The translations under genes were made by a program, and so were the position numbers. DNA of 64,000 nucleotides, from positions 1,209,159 to 1,273,158 of the forward strand of contig NW_022098031.1 of the NCBI RefSeq assembly GCF_002288925.2. Reading direction: 5' to 3'. Position 1 is the first letter of the stretch, and each line of letters begins with the position of its first letter. This document shows positions 46,099 to 56,960 of the stretch, one piece after another. The notes under the pieces are model-generated. The model had not been told where the DNA came from, did no database searches, and was given only the letters and a program-made list of their open reading frames with translations. Origin of the DNA: Delphinapterus leucas. Lineage: Eukaryota; Chordata; Mammalia; Artiodactyla; Monodontidae.

Positions 46099-46250
46099 AG
46101 AATTCCCTGGTGGTCCAGTGGTTAGGACTCCGTGCTTTCACTGCCACGGGCCCAGGTTCAATCCCCAGTCAGGGAACTAAGATCCCACAAGCCGTGTGGT
46201 ACAGCCATAAATAAATAAGTAAAGATATAGAACAATTTTTTTTAAAAAAA
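46099..46250 (+). mobile_element. Short CHR-type SINE
   Basis: Head 'gaattccctggtggtccagt', B box 'aggttcaatccccag', 'ggaactaagatcccacaagc', then an (AAAT)n and A/T-rich end. Same short type as 630-752. Confidence 0.88.
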
Positions 46251-46254
46251 ACAG

Positions 46255-47960
46255 AGTTTGTTTACATTATATAGCGGACATCTCTAGTTTTGTCTGCCCA
46301 ATCTTTTGTGTTTCTTTTAGTAACAACATCCTGGCTTTCCCTGGGAAGCCACCCTTCTGTATTGTCAGTCCATGTACCCCCAACCTCAGCTATCAGTTCC
46401 AAGGAAGGACAAATGACCTAGAACTGGCCCATCAGTGCACAGCATCCTCCTGTCCACCATGATCTGTTTAGAGGTGAACACGAAACACAGGCCAGTGAGA
46501 CTCAAGTGTCCGCTAAGTTTTCAGTCCAGTGGATGAAAACAGACGCCCACCAAAGTACAATACCATAAAATTTCAGAAAATTAGGAAAAAGAAAAGGTTC
46601 TGGGGGAAAATATGTGGTCAGAAACAAAGGATCAAGAAACAGAATGGCTTTGGACTTCACAGCAAACCTGGAGACTAGAAGATGTTACAGCAACACCTTC
46701 AAAATTCTTTAAAAAAAAGATTTTCAATGGAGAATGATATAGCACACCAAACTAATTAGTTGAGAGGGCCAAATAAAGATATTTTAAACAGGCAAGAAAA
46801 CTTTACCTTTTGTGCACTCTATCTCAGGAAGCTATCAGAAGATGTGATCCTCCAAAATGAGGGAATAAACCAAGAAATAGGAAGCTGCAGTATATTAAGA
46901 GACAGATCTCAGGATTCCAGTGAAAAAAGCCCTAGGATGATAGTTGTCTCCCTGGTTTAGCTAACAACTAGTCCAGATTAGGGCAAGTCAGAAGACTCCA
47001 GGAGAGATTTCTTCAGGAGCACGACAATGAAAAGGAAACTTAATCCATCAGAAGGTATCAAGAAGCTGAAAATTACAGAACATTTCAGTTATCTAAAAGT
47101 ACTGAGGTATTTGGATAACTGATAGAGAACTGAATTTGGATTCGTAAAAAGAACATTCTACCTTGAACCACATAATGCTAATATTTAATAAAAGTGGCAA
47201 TTTCATATGGTTCAATTTAGTAGAAAACAAAGGGATCAAAAAGTTGTAGAAATTATCTCCAGGGGGAAAGAGTTGTGCAGAAAGGAAACACAATAATGGA
47301 TATTTTACAAACCTCAGTTGTGACTAACATTTTCATAGCTATAATACTGTAAATACTGAATAGTGATTTAATTAGAATAAAAGTATAATGATATTGCTAG
47401 ACTCAGTGTTCAGAAGGAAGTCCTGTGTGTATTAAGTATGAAGAAGATGAAAAAAAGAGCTAAATCTCCATCTTTTAAAGCGACCGGTAAATAAATAAAG
47501 TTAAATCTGGAAAATCAGGAAGTAGCTATACAAGCTTGTTATTAGATATAAAGCTTGATAAGCAAGGAATTAGATGAAAGAATTAAAAGTAATTGCCACC
47601 AGGCTGGCAATTTCAAAAATTCAAGCAAGAGATAAATGAATAAGGGTCCTAAGACAAAGGCAGAGAGACTGGACAAAAGGGAATGAGCGATATTAAGAGA
47701 ATTGTATAAATAGCTATTGGTGATTAATTAGAACACCACATTTCTGGCTTGAACCATTAGACAGATGATGCGGTTACTCACTGAATCAGGTAAAATAGGA
47801 GGAAGAGCAAACATGGGAGCAAGGGGATACAGTACTGGACATGTTAGTTTGGAGACACATGGAGGACAAACAGATGGGAATATAGTAAAAGCAATGAATA
47901 TATGGGTCTAGAACTCAAGCGTAAAGCATAGTTGGGAGTAACAGATGTGAATCCACTACA
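46255..47960. other. Non-repetitive stretch, no gene supported
   Basis: The segment near 46320-46510 has the feel of an old dispersed repeat, but I cannot name it. No exon or RNA gene was recognised. Confidence 0.35.
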
Positions 47961-47964
47961 CTGT

Positions 47965-48060
47965 GACTGGCTTGACGGCAGAGAGAAACCTAACTTATTG
48001 ACATGTGTATCCCCAGCATCTAGCACAAATAGTGCCTAATATGTTTATTTATTCATGCAT
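47965..48060 (+). mobile_element. L2 3'-end fossil
   Basis: 'gtgtatccccagcatctagc', 'aaatagtgcctaatatgttt' and 'tattcatgcattcactcaa': L2 3' end. Confidence 0.65.
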
Positions 48061-48389
48061 TCACTCAAAAAAAAAAAAGTGTCATTTGAAATACCAGGGC
48101 TGGGGAAATGGAGAAGAACAGTAGGAAGTTGAGGGAGTTCATGTGAGAAATTATATGCTCTGTGAACAAGGAAGTCTGGTGGTTTGCTGTAAGGGAAAAG
48201 GGCAAGGAGCAAAGGAAGATGAAACAAATGAAAAGGGTTGAATGACATAAAGGACTGTGAATGTTGGAATAGTCAGCCAAAGGAATGGAAGAAGCTGCTG
48301 GATAGGGTCTAAAGTCAGAATGTCAAGAAGCACTGTGGAGGGAGCTGAAATTGGACGCCGTATCGTAGTGGCAACGAGCCCAACAGCTG

Positions 48390-48628
48390 CTTTCCTCTAG
48401 CACTGCTCTCCCTTTCAGCCAGGAAGAATTATGCCTCCATGTTCTGTCTTCTTTTAGCACTGTGCTCCAACTGCTCCTAGAGCATTGATGAATATTTTAT
48501 TATAGCTGTCTGCTCTATCTGCCCTTGCACACCATGAATTCCCCACCTTTGTATTCCCAGCACCTGGCAGAGGGCCTGCCACACTGCAGGCTCACAATCA
48601 ACGTGTATTCAATTCAACTGAATACCTA
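48390..48628 (+). mobile_element. L2 3'-end fossil
   Basis: 'tgtattcccagcacctggca' and 'caggctcacaatcaacgtgt' plus the upstream pyrimidine-rich body match L2. Confidence 0.65.
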
Positions 48629-48786
48629 AATCGAAGGAATAACTCTCCTACATATTGTAATCTGAAAAGCAAGCGAATTAAATGCTTATTTTCATGGGAG
48701 TATAAAAATGTGGTTGGGGTGGGGGGAACCACTGAGCTTTGACACAAAAATTTATGAGCCCGATACCATTCAAAAGTGATAGACTT

Positions 48787-49983
48787 ACCTGGGCCTGTCC
48801 AAGGCCTCCAACAAGCACCATCGGCTACACATGAAGGTGCGGCGCTTCCCCGACTGCTTGGCCAAGGACACCGACAAGGTCGAGGTGTCTGCCCGCCAGG
48901 AATTCAAGGAGCAGGCCTCAAAGTGACCGATAAGTACGAGTGGGACGCGGCCGACGCCTAAAGGATGTGGTGCTTTGGACTCGCCAGCGCCAGCCCCATC
49001 ATCGTCCCCGACGTCACCAAGGGCATGCAGTACCTCAACAAGATCAGGACAGCGTGGCTGCCGGCTTCCAGGTGGCCACCAGGCAGGGGCGCCACAGAGT
49101 AGCACACGCGGGGCGCGCGCTTCGAAGACTGCGTGCCACGGCTGCTCGCGGATCCATCCAGAGCATCACGGCGCTGCCCCTACGTCGCGTGCTGACCGCC
49201 AGCCCCGACCCGCGGAGCACGTCAACGAGCGGAGATCCGGTGTTTGCAACAAGGGGCTGGTGCCATCTAAGGGGTCCTGCACAGGAAGCGGGGCCACGTG
49301 TTAGAGGGGTCCCAGGTGGTCGGCACCCCCATGTTTGTCGTGAAGGCCCATCGACAAGTCTTTCTGACTTCACAGCCGACCTGAGGGCCCACGCGGGCGG
49401 CCAGGCCTTCCCCCTCCGGGCACCTCCACACCCTGCCCGCCGACTCCTCCGACCACATCAGGCGCCCCAGACAGGTCGTGGGGGATACGTGCGAGCACAA
49501 AAGCTTGAAAGAAGGCATCCCAGCGCCAGACAACTTCCGGGACAGAACGTAGGCGCTTTTCCGCAGCCCCTCTGACCAGGGAGGTCTCGACGCAGCAACC
49601 CGCTTCCACCCGGCAACCCATACAACCGCGAGCCTCAAGTTCGCCTCACGACACCTCGCGAGACTCACCAGACGCGAGATGCTCCACCTGCCAGGTTTCT
49701 GGAGCCCGCTGCGTGCCTTCGCTCGACATGAACGCTTGGTGCCTTTTTTTTTTTTCGGTGCCTTTTTTTTCCGTATCTATTTCAACATTTCAGAGCAACA
49801 GAAATGCCGTCGCAGCACATACTTATTTGGCTGGTGGAGATGGAAGAAGGAATAGGACACACAACACTTTTTCTTTTTGTTTTTTAAATTTCTTCGCAAG
49901 GAAACTCAAATGTCGCCCCTCCCTACCCCACCCCCCCCCAAATTTAAAATAAACGCATTAAGAAGTTTATTTGGGGGTTAAAA
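48787..49983 (+). pseudogene. EEF2P: EEF2 processed pseudogene, 5' truncated
   Basis: EEF2 is the ribosomal translocase of eukaryotic translation. This intronless copy holds roughly its last third. Matching pieces in order: '[20 protein letters not shown]', '[20 protein letters not shown]' and 'DKYEWDAADA' (48787-48958), 'VTKGMQYLNKIR' (about 49010-49045), '[20 protein letters not shown]' with 'MFVVKA' (about 49270-49345), and 'SLKEGIPAPDNFRDRT' ending at TAG 49550-49552. Frameshifts, stops and internal losses shorten about 900 bp to 760. A 3' UTR follows with AATAAA at 49948-49953 and a short A run. Flanks 'aaaagtgatagactt' (48772-48786) and 'aaaagtgataaactt' (49984-49998) are a 15-bp target-site duplication, so L1 machinery inserted it. 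CpG-rich, unlike its surroundings. The symbol is descriptive, not official. Confidence 0.93.
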
Positions 49984-49999
49984 AAAAGTGATAAACTTA

Positions 50000-50578
50000 A
50001 AAAAGCAAACACCTTGTATTATGGATTTGAGCATGTTTATGGAAAAATGAGATTAAAAGCAAAGCTTTCTGGACCTAAGTTGCTATGTTGTTGCTTTTTG
50101 TTGTATGTAGCTCTGTACTTCCTTACGAGATAATCATCAGATTCCGTCAGACTTTTTCTTGGGCAATGCCAAGGTTAACTGGGCGAATGAGTTTCAAAAA
50201 TAAAAATGGGTTTACAGTAGAACTGAAGCACTGTAATCATTCAGAATGGTTATGCCACTTCTCATGACCCATCTAAAACTATTTAAAGCTCTTATATGGG
50301 TGATCAGCTCCTCTGTCCAAATTTTCAAATCTTCTGTTGACTTAGAAGAGCAAACTTAGACTAAGTATCTTAGGTGTTTATATGTTTATATATAAACATA
50401 ATAGGTGATAGGGTATAATGAAACGGATTGATACAAACCTGCTAACATTAAGAAAAGTTTTGTAAATAAAATTCAGGTGAAGTTTTTGAGGAGATTATCT
50501 GACAGGAAGAAGGGAGGAAATAATGCCTATTCAAGGGCACCAAACTGTCCAAGTAGAGAGGAGGAGTTGATTCAATTT
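50000..50578. other. AT-rich stretch, no gene seen
   Basis: No gene or clear repeat was recognised. Confidence 0.4.
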
Positions 50579-50594
50579 AAAGTCACTGATCAGG

Positions 50595-50717
50595 AACTTC
50601 GCTGGCAATCCAGCGGTTAAGACTCCGCACTTCCACTGCAGGGGGCACGGATCCTGGTCGGGGAACTAAGATCCCATATGCCTCGCAGCCAAAAAAAAAA
50701 AAAAAAAAGGAAAAGAA
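50595..50717 (+). mobile_element. Short CHR-type SINE with perfect TSD
   Basis: Head 'aacttcgctggcaatccagc' with TTAAGACTCC, 'gggaactaagatcccatatg' and an A-rich tail. Flanks 'aaagtcactgatcagg' are identical over 16 bp at 50579-50594 and 50718-50733. The B box is shortened ('cacggatcctggtcgg'). Confidence 0.93.
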
Positions 50718-50733
50718 AAAGTCACTGATCAGG

Positions 50734-51284
50734 CCATATTTGACAGTGGGTGGGATTTCCAAGTGTTAAATATCAGAAGTAGGGCTCTCTGATTCTCTCC
50801 TTTCCAGAGCTATCAGAGCATAAGGCTGGGACTGGCCCAGCATGGCAGGGGCCTTAAACAGCTAGATCACCCTCAGTCTCATACTTAATTTTGTTCCATG
50901 TGACCAGAATAAATGTGGGTTTAAGTGTTTGATGGTGCTTTGGCCTAAGGCCATTTAAATCTAACTAGATTAGAAAAACGGTTGCTACCTTGAAACAATA
51001 GGTCAGTATGTCATATTCCTCTGTATTGAGGTTAGGAGTCACAGTGCGAACTCTGCTTTACTTTGCATTTGTTTCTTTTATCTGTTTCTGCCACAAGAAC
51101 TTTATGGAACAGTGTTGAAGTAGGATTAGGGTATTTGTGCCCTGGCCAAACCACCTTAAAACTAAGAAAATTTTTTAATGTTGGGATGCATTTTTCTAGG
51201 CATTGGTTTGGGCTGTGTAATGTCACTGAAATTCTCTCCTTACGTGTTTGTTTCCTCTGTAGTTTAAGAAACTACTAGCTTCTT
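50734..51284. other. Non-repetitive stretch, no gene seen
   Basis: No gene or clear repeat was recognised. Confidence 0.4.
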
Positions 51285-51375
51285 AAAGATAAGAACTGTT
51301 TTCAGCCTACTTTATATTCCTAGGATATAACACAGAGCGAGGCACATAGTAAGCACTCAAATGTTTGTTGAGAGG
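51285..51375 (+). mobile_element. L2 3'-end fossil
   Basis: 'ataagaactgttttcagcct' and 'gaggcacatagtaagcactc' then 'aaatgtttgttgag': L2 3' end. Confidence 0.75.
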
Positions 51376-51599
51376 GACTATTTGTCCAGGGCTAGTTGTA
51401 TAATTAGAATTTCTTTCATTCTTGAAGAGTTAGGAACAAAGCTGCGCGGACCTGCTGCTATTTTGAGATGCTGACTATCATGGAAATTTTCCCGACCTGC
51501 TTTGTTGGAATTGCCCAACCACAAGAGCTCTAGTCAATGTAAAAACTGTACCAAGTATCTTTTGTAAAACCTTTGGGGCAGGGAGCGTGAGGCTACGCA

Positions 51600-51760
51600 A
51601 GGAATACGAAACTTGAAGTATTCTCCTCTTGGCTCTGCTACTTATCTATTGACTATGGGAAAGCCACTTCATCTCTCGGAGGCCTTAATTTTCTCCTCTG
51701 TCTCTTGAGAGGTTTATATTAAATTATCTCCAAATTACCTCCCAGCATTAACATCCACAT
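51600..51760 (+). mobile_element. MIR SINE fossil
   Basis: 'cttggctctgctacttatct', 'tatgggaaagccacttcatc' and 'cttaattttctcctctgtct' in MIR order. Confidence 0.65.
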
Positions 51761-51762
51761 TA

Positions 51763-51835
51763 AGTTCATCTTTGTATTCCTAACACAATGCTGGACTCAT
51801 AATATGAGCTTAATATTTATTAGTTCAATTAGATT
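51763..51835 (+). mobile_element. L2 3'-end fossil
   Basis: 'catctttgtattcctaacac' and 'actcataatatgagcttaat': L2 3' end. Confidence 0.55.
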
Positions 51836-52550
51836 GAAGTTGCCCCAGGGTCTCTAGTACATTGCTTTACAATGTTTTAGTTCCAACCTAACATTCCTTT
51901 CAGTGTTAAGTTTTAAATTAACTAAATGGTCTCAGAGAAGAGGTTATTTTTCCCACATTTTTCTTTATTCATCTTATATAAAAAACACACAGGGAAAAAT
52001 ATCATAGCAAGTCAACCTGTACTTTTAAAAATCTGAGTTGACAAATTTTGCCTTTAATCTTGAGTAAGGGATTCTCTTAGAGAATGAGATTTCAGTGGGG
52101 GAAAATGTTTTAAATTACTTGTGCGGGTACCTCAAGAAGTTTTAATAGCATACAGTAACTAACAATGTATAAGTGAAAAAACACTAGCTTTGCATCTACA
52201 ACAAAATGTATTCCCCAAAGAACTCACTGAAAACCCTCCTTTTAGTTTAGTCATTAAATGAATTTAAAAGTAATGTAACTATCTTTACTTTTTAAAAAAC
52301 CTTTAATTCATACTTTTTACTAATTCAGGCTTATTTCTAACAATCAATAAAATTAGTGTGGTTCTACATATTTATATGATTACACACAAAATTATACAGA
52401 ATTCTACATGAATATGGAATTAATTTTAGTGGTCATTGTTAATATTTTGAGGTTAAACACTCATTTTTCAACAGCATTAACAAGTACCTGCTGGATGTAG
52501 AGCATCACTATGATTATGAAGAAGAAGGACTGATATTTTTTAACTGATTA
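51836..52550. other. AT-rich stretch, no gene seen
   Basis: No gene or clear repeat was recognised. Confidence 0.4.
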
Positions 52551-52554
52551 CCAT

Positions 52555-52740
52555 ATGATAGGCACCTTGCATTACCACATTTAACCCTCTCAACAACTCT
52601 AAGATTATTATCATCTCCATATTTAAAATGAGAAGACTAATGCTTAGAGAAGTCGCTGCGTGCCCCAGAGAAAACAGTGAAATTCCATCCCAAGGTTGTC
52701 AGATATCGAAGTCCATCATGTTCCTAAACACCATGCTGTA
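52555..52740 (-). mobile_element. MIR SINE fossil (reverse)
   Basis: 'catttaaccctctcaacaac', 'aaaatgagaagactaatgct' and the far end 'ctaaacaccatgctgtatca': reverse complement of MIR. Confidence 0.7.
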
Positions 52741-52848
52741 TCAACTTTGTTAGATTAACTGCCTTACATAATACATTCAAGAATTCATGAATTTGTCTAA
52801 CCATGAGTTTATCAAAAAGCTTTCTCTAAAATTCAGCTAACTAGGTAG

Positions 52849-52900
52849 TCCCTTAAGGGTAAAAGATCCCTTAAGGGTAAAGTCCCTTAAGGGTAAAATA
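52849..52900. repeat. Three-copy tandem repeat, unit tcccttaagggtaaa
   Basis: Units start at 52849, 52867 and 52883 with spacers of 1-3 bases. Each unit centres on the palindrome cccttaaggg. Confidence 0.95.
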
Positions 52901-54363
52901 TCTGCCCAAGATCCTTGAGTTACCAAAGAATGGTTATAATTTCTAATATGAATTTACCACTTCCCCTGATATGTGATAGCCAAACTGCAACGATAAAGAA
53001 TCACTCTGTCACTGGTAGGGACATTACTAATGCTTAACACTGCTGCTAGTACCTACCACAAAAACAACTTTGGTTTGGTATTTCCCCTTGCCAGATGCTG
53101 ATATCAAGACTTTGATAGTTAACAGTTTATTGAGTTTATCCAAAACTTTAGACCACAAAGATTCTCAGAAGTTTCTTTACTAAGTAACTATTGATATTTC
53201 AAAATACTTGTCAGTGGAGCTACTTAGAAGTCCTTCAAAAATATACTTATGTAATATATCTTCATATGGCTAAAAGATTAACCATTCCAAATTATCTAAA
53301 TAGTTGTGTCCCTATAATCAGTCATATAGTCTGATGATCGATCAATAAATATTTACTGATATGCTTGGAGCTCAAATTTCTGTTATGCAATTCCATTTCT
53401 AGGGGTATTTTCTTAAGAAAGGTAAATCAAATATGTTCAGCTGTGCAATTTTTTATGATTGAAAATTTATAAGATACATGAAAATCACCAAAAGAAGATT
53501 GATGAAAAGAAGTACATAGAATGATATTCATGCACTGCACACCTATATTCTTTGACATGGGAACATGTCCATGATATATTACTAAATGAAAAGATAACTA
53601 CTAGTTTCTATGTATAAAGTGACTTTTTGGGGTTTATATTTTTTAAAAAAGTAAAACTGTATATGTATTCACGAGTATATTCAAAGAAAAAAATCTGGAA
53701 GATATGCTGTATTCCAAATTGTTAACAGATCTGTGAGTAATGGAATTATGTGACATTATTTTCTTCTTTAGATTTTAAACTTTTTTCCTGATAATATTGC
53801 AAGGAGAATAAATTAGCTTTATAATCAGAAAACAAAAACTTTTCAAAATAACTCCAATAAGCATTTGTGGGGAGTTTAATCTAAGCAGCATATTTGAAAT
53901 AAAACTATTATGTTTGCCATAGCCCCAGTTGGAAACCACAGTATCAGCCAGTTAAGTCAGTCATAAGCATTTGTTAAGCATGCACAATGTGAGGGACATG
54001 GTCCTTCACAACACAGGAAAATAGAAAAAATTGAGTCTACCTTCGAGGATCTTAGAACTAGCTGGAGAATGAAAACATACCCACATGATCCATTCTCACT
54101 ATTAACTAGTAAGGTATGTATTAACCAGTAAGAAAAACTTGCTAACGTATGTTCCTGGGCAGAAGGAAGTAGCTTCATGCTTGTACCCAAGATGAGGCTG
54201 ATACAAACCTCTAATATTTTTGTATCATTTAAAATTTCTAAGGCTATTAGTATTTAGGATCTGTTGGACTCTATTGTACCAAAAGTTAAATTTATTAATT
54301 TTTCTCCTGCATCAATGGAAAAAAAACTAACAGACATTATTTAATATAATTAAAATTTTATTT
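52901..54363. other. AT-rich stretch, no gene seen
   Basis: A minus-strand 77-codon frame at 53957-54190 has no domain. No clear repeat was recognised. Confidence 0.4.
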
Positions 54364-54374
54364 AAAATAATCTA

Positions 54375-54561
54375 GGGCTTCCCTGGTGGCGCAGTGGTTG
54401 GGAGTCCGCCTGCCGATGAAGGGGACACGGGTTCGTGACCCGGTCTGGGAAGATCCCACATGCCGCGGAGCAGCTGGGCCCGTGAACCATGGCCACTGAG
54501 CCTGCGCGTCTGGAGCCCGTGCTCCACTACGGGAGAGGCCACAACGTATAGAAAAAAAAAA
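54375..54561 (+). mobile_element. CHR-type SINE, TTGAGAG-type subfamily, 3' end shortened
   Basis: Head 'gggcttccctggtggcgcag' (here TTGGGAG) and body as in its sisters, but the end reads 'gaggccacaacgtatagaaa', lacking the usual 'cagtgagaggcccgc' segment. Flanks 'aaaataatcta' (54364-54374) and 'aaaaatcatcta' (about 54562-54573) are a likely target-site duplication. Confidence 0.92.
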
Positions 54562-54574
54562 AAAAATCATCTAA

Positions 54575-55195
54575 AAGTTGATATTGCTCATATCTAAATT
54601 TCCTTAATGTCCAAAGTTTACATTTTAAAGGGCGTACTTTTTAATATTTTACCAAAATATTCACAAAGTATGTTCCTGCCTTCTTAAATATCTAAATAAA
54701 ATTGTATAATTTCTCCATAATTATTATAATGAATATCCACTATTAGAGATTTGTTCCAGACTACTGAAAAGTATAGGACTGCTTGCCCTTTCTTTGACTG
54801 GATCCACACTGTTACGTTTTCTCAGTTCTTGTGTCTGCTTTTCATTGTTGTAGTTTTTAATCTATGTAGTCTTTTGCTCTTCAGGTGCCAAAACTCTGTT
54901 GGTACCAACAATCTGACTTTAGCAGCATCCCTCCTCTGGCTTTTTTTCCCCTAATTTGCTGCAGGCTAAGAATGAGAACGTGGATAGAAAGAGGTAGGAG
55001 ATCTCATATGTAAAGTACATGGACCCCTGGACTTTGAGATGTTTACATCAGCTACTCTGAGACTTCTGTTGTCTTCCACATTCTCAGTACTACCAAGATT
55101 GCTGAGGTTTTCATAACTTCCAGGTTTCTGAGATGTTTTGTATTTCAGAAAACTTTAAGAATCTATTACATTGATTTTAGAATCTTCATAATATT
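54575..55195. other. AT-rich stretch, no gene seen
   Basis: No gene or clear repeat was recognised. Confidence 0.4.
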
Positions 55196-55199
55196 TTAA

Positions 55200-55680
55200 G
55201 TTTGAAGGCAGGCATCCTTCAGAAGAGAAGGGTAAAGAAGATACCTAGAATAAGTGATGAGAGATGATGCAAAATAGAAAAAGAAAGGAAGAGATACAAT
55301 AGGAAAGGGAGAGGGAAGTGGAGAGAAAAAAGAAGGGAAGGAAGAGGGAAACGCGAGAAGGCAGGAATGGGAGGCGAGGGTATGAGGGACAGAGAGGAAA
55401 GGAAAGATGGAAAGATTTAGAAAAAGAAAGAGACAGAGGGAAGGAGCGATGCAGAGAAAAGGGGACAAGAAAAGGGGAGGAGAGAAAATTAAAGCAGCAG
55501 TAGGGAGAGGAGAAACTGAGATGTAGAGAGAAAAAGACAGACAGAAAGAGAAACTGAGATGTAGAGAGAAAAAGTCAGACAGAAAGAGAAACAGATATAG
55601 GGAGAAGGAGGTAGGAAAATGAGCATAGAGACAGAGTAATAGAGAGATAAAAAGAGGAAAAGGAGGGAGGGAGAGATATA
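55200..55680. repeat. Polypurine (GA-rich) tract with a 38-bp tandem duplication
   Basis: About 480 bp in which nearly all plus-strand bases are A or G, with few pyrimidine interruptions. 55512-55549 is repeated at 55550-55587 with one mismatch. The 172-codon minus-strand open frame here is a low-complexity artefact (Leu/Ser/Phe-rich). Confidence 0.9.
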
Positions 55681-55689
55681 CCACCTGAA

Positions 55690-56040
55690 AACTTTCCACT
55701 TCCCAAGAACCCAAATTTGTTCCTCTTGAACATATTTTCTATGAGGTTCCATCCTTTCGGTATATCCTGTTTTTACTTAAGTTACTTTGATTAGTTTTCA
55801 GTCCTTGCAAAAAAACAGGCTCTAAATTAAAAAAAAAAAATCTCAATCAATGATCACTTACTGATCATTTTCTAACTTCTAGAAATTGAACTCAGTGCAA
55901 ATCTACATATCACAATATCCTCACTTTATCAGTTAATATAATTGAGCTTAAAATTCAAGCAGATATTATTCTATGTCAATGCAGTATAGCCTGGAATATT
56001 TAGGTTTGAATATATTTCAGAAAAATAAAATATATTAGTG
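55690..56040. other. AT-rich stretch, no gene seen
   Basis: No gene or clear repeat was recognised. Confidence 0.4.
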
Positions 56041-56044
56041 TATT

Positions 56045-56540
56045 TGTTGTCCACTGATACATAACAAATTACCCCAAATCTTAGCAGTTTAAAACAATAA
56101 TAAACATTTATTATCTCACAGTGTCTGTGGGTCAGGAACTTGGGAGCAGCATAGCTGGATGACTCTGGCTCTAGATCTCTCATGAGGCTGCATTGAAGAC
56201 ATTAGTCAATGAAGCCTTCACTTAAGCTGAAGGACCTCCTTCAAAGATGGCTCCCTCACATGGGAAATTTCCTTACTATGCGGGCATCTCAGCAGGGCTG
56301 CATGAGTGTCCTTACAGCATAACAGTTAGCATCTCCCAGAACAAGTGATCCCTGAGAAAGCAAGACAGAAACTTTAAAGCATTTATGACCCAGGCTAGGA
56401 AATCACACTCTGTGATTTCCTCAATATCCTATTGGTTACACAGGTCAGCTGTTTGCATAATGGGAGTGAACTTCACAGAAGCATGAACACCAGGAGGTGA
56501 GAGTCACTGGGGCCATTTTGGAGGCTGGCTCTCTACCACA
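56045..56540 (+). mobile_element. Ancient LTR-like repeat, copy 1
   Basis: Runs from 'tgttgtccactgatacataa' through 'gtgtctgtgggtcaggaact', 'gatctctcatgaggctgcat', 'tcaaagatggctccctcaca' and 'aacaccaggaggtgagagtc' to 'gaggctggctctctaccaca'. TG...CA ends and about 500 bp suggest a solo LTR of an old mammalian family. No viral coding sequence is nearby. A second copy is at 63390-63800. Confidence 0.6.
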
Positions 56541-56819
56541 CTTAGTTAACCAGTTTGATACTGTTAACTGAATTTTAAATCTAAACTTCTGAAAAACAAA
56601 TGATTAGAATATAAGATGGCTTTTGAGAACTTAACTGTTTTCTTTCAAAGTTTTAAAGAAGAGAGTAACTAAGCTATGTTGAAGATTATATTAGTAATAG
56701 TTACTATCTTAGGAATATTATCATCTGAATATGAAAGTGACTTTATGAATATGATATATTTTTTTCTGGCTGTAACTTTGACAGTCTTAGAACTTAACTG
56801 GTTTCTCTCGCTCCCTTTT
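56541..56819. other. AT-rich stretch, no gene seen
   Basis: The 73-codon frame at 56676-56897 is hydrophobic because of T-richness and is not supported as a gene. Confidence 0.35.
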
Positions 56820-56960
56820 TTTTTTTTAAAGACCGTAAATCTCATTCTTTTTCATGTAAAGTTCTATGATTTTTGGCAAATGTATACCATTATGTAACCA
56901 CCACCATAATCAAGATATAGAACAACTCCATCAGTTCAAAATATTAATACTCTCTTTTTC
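56820..56960. mobile_element. Possible old L1 3'-region fossil
   Basis: 'taaccaccaccataatcaag' with 'atatagaacaactccatcag' is a phrase typical of old L1 3' regions. Fragmentary. Confidence 0.4.

Noticed and set aside
48785..49668. Long GC-rich open frames of 106-211 codons on both strands
   Set aside because: They are other-frame shadows of the EEF2 retrocopy. The EEF2 frame itself is broken.
52849..52900. CRISPR-like array
   Set aside because: Units are nearly contiguous with no spacers of uniform length, and this is a mammalian genome. It is a simple tandem repeat.
55196..55752. 172-codon minus-strand frame rich in Ser, Phe and Leu
   Set aside because: It is the complement of the polypurine tract, that is low-complexity translation.
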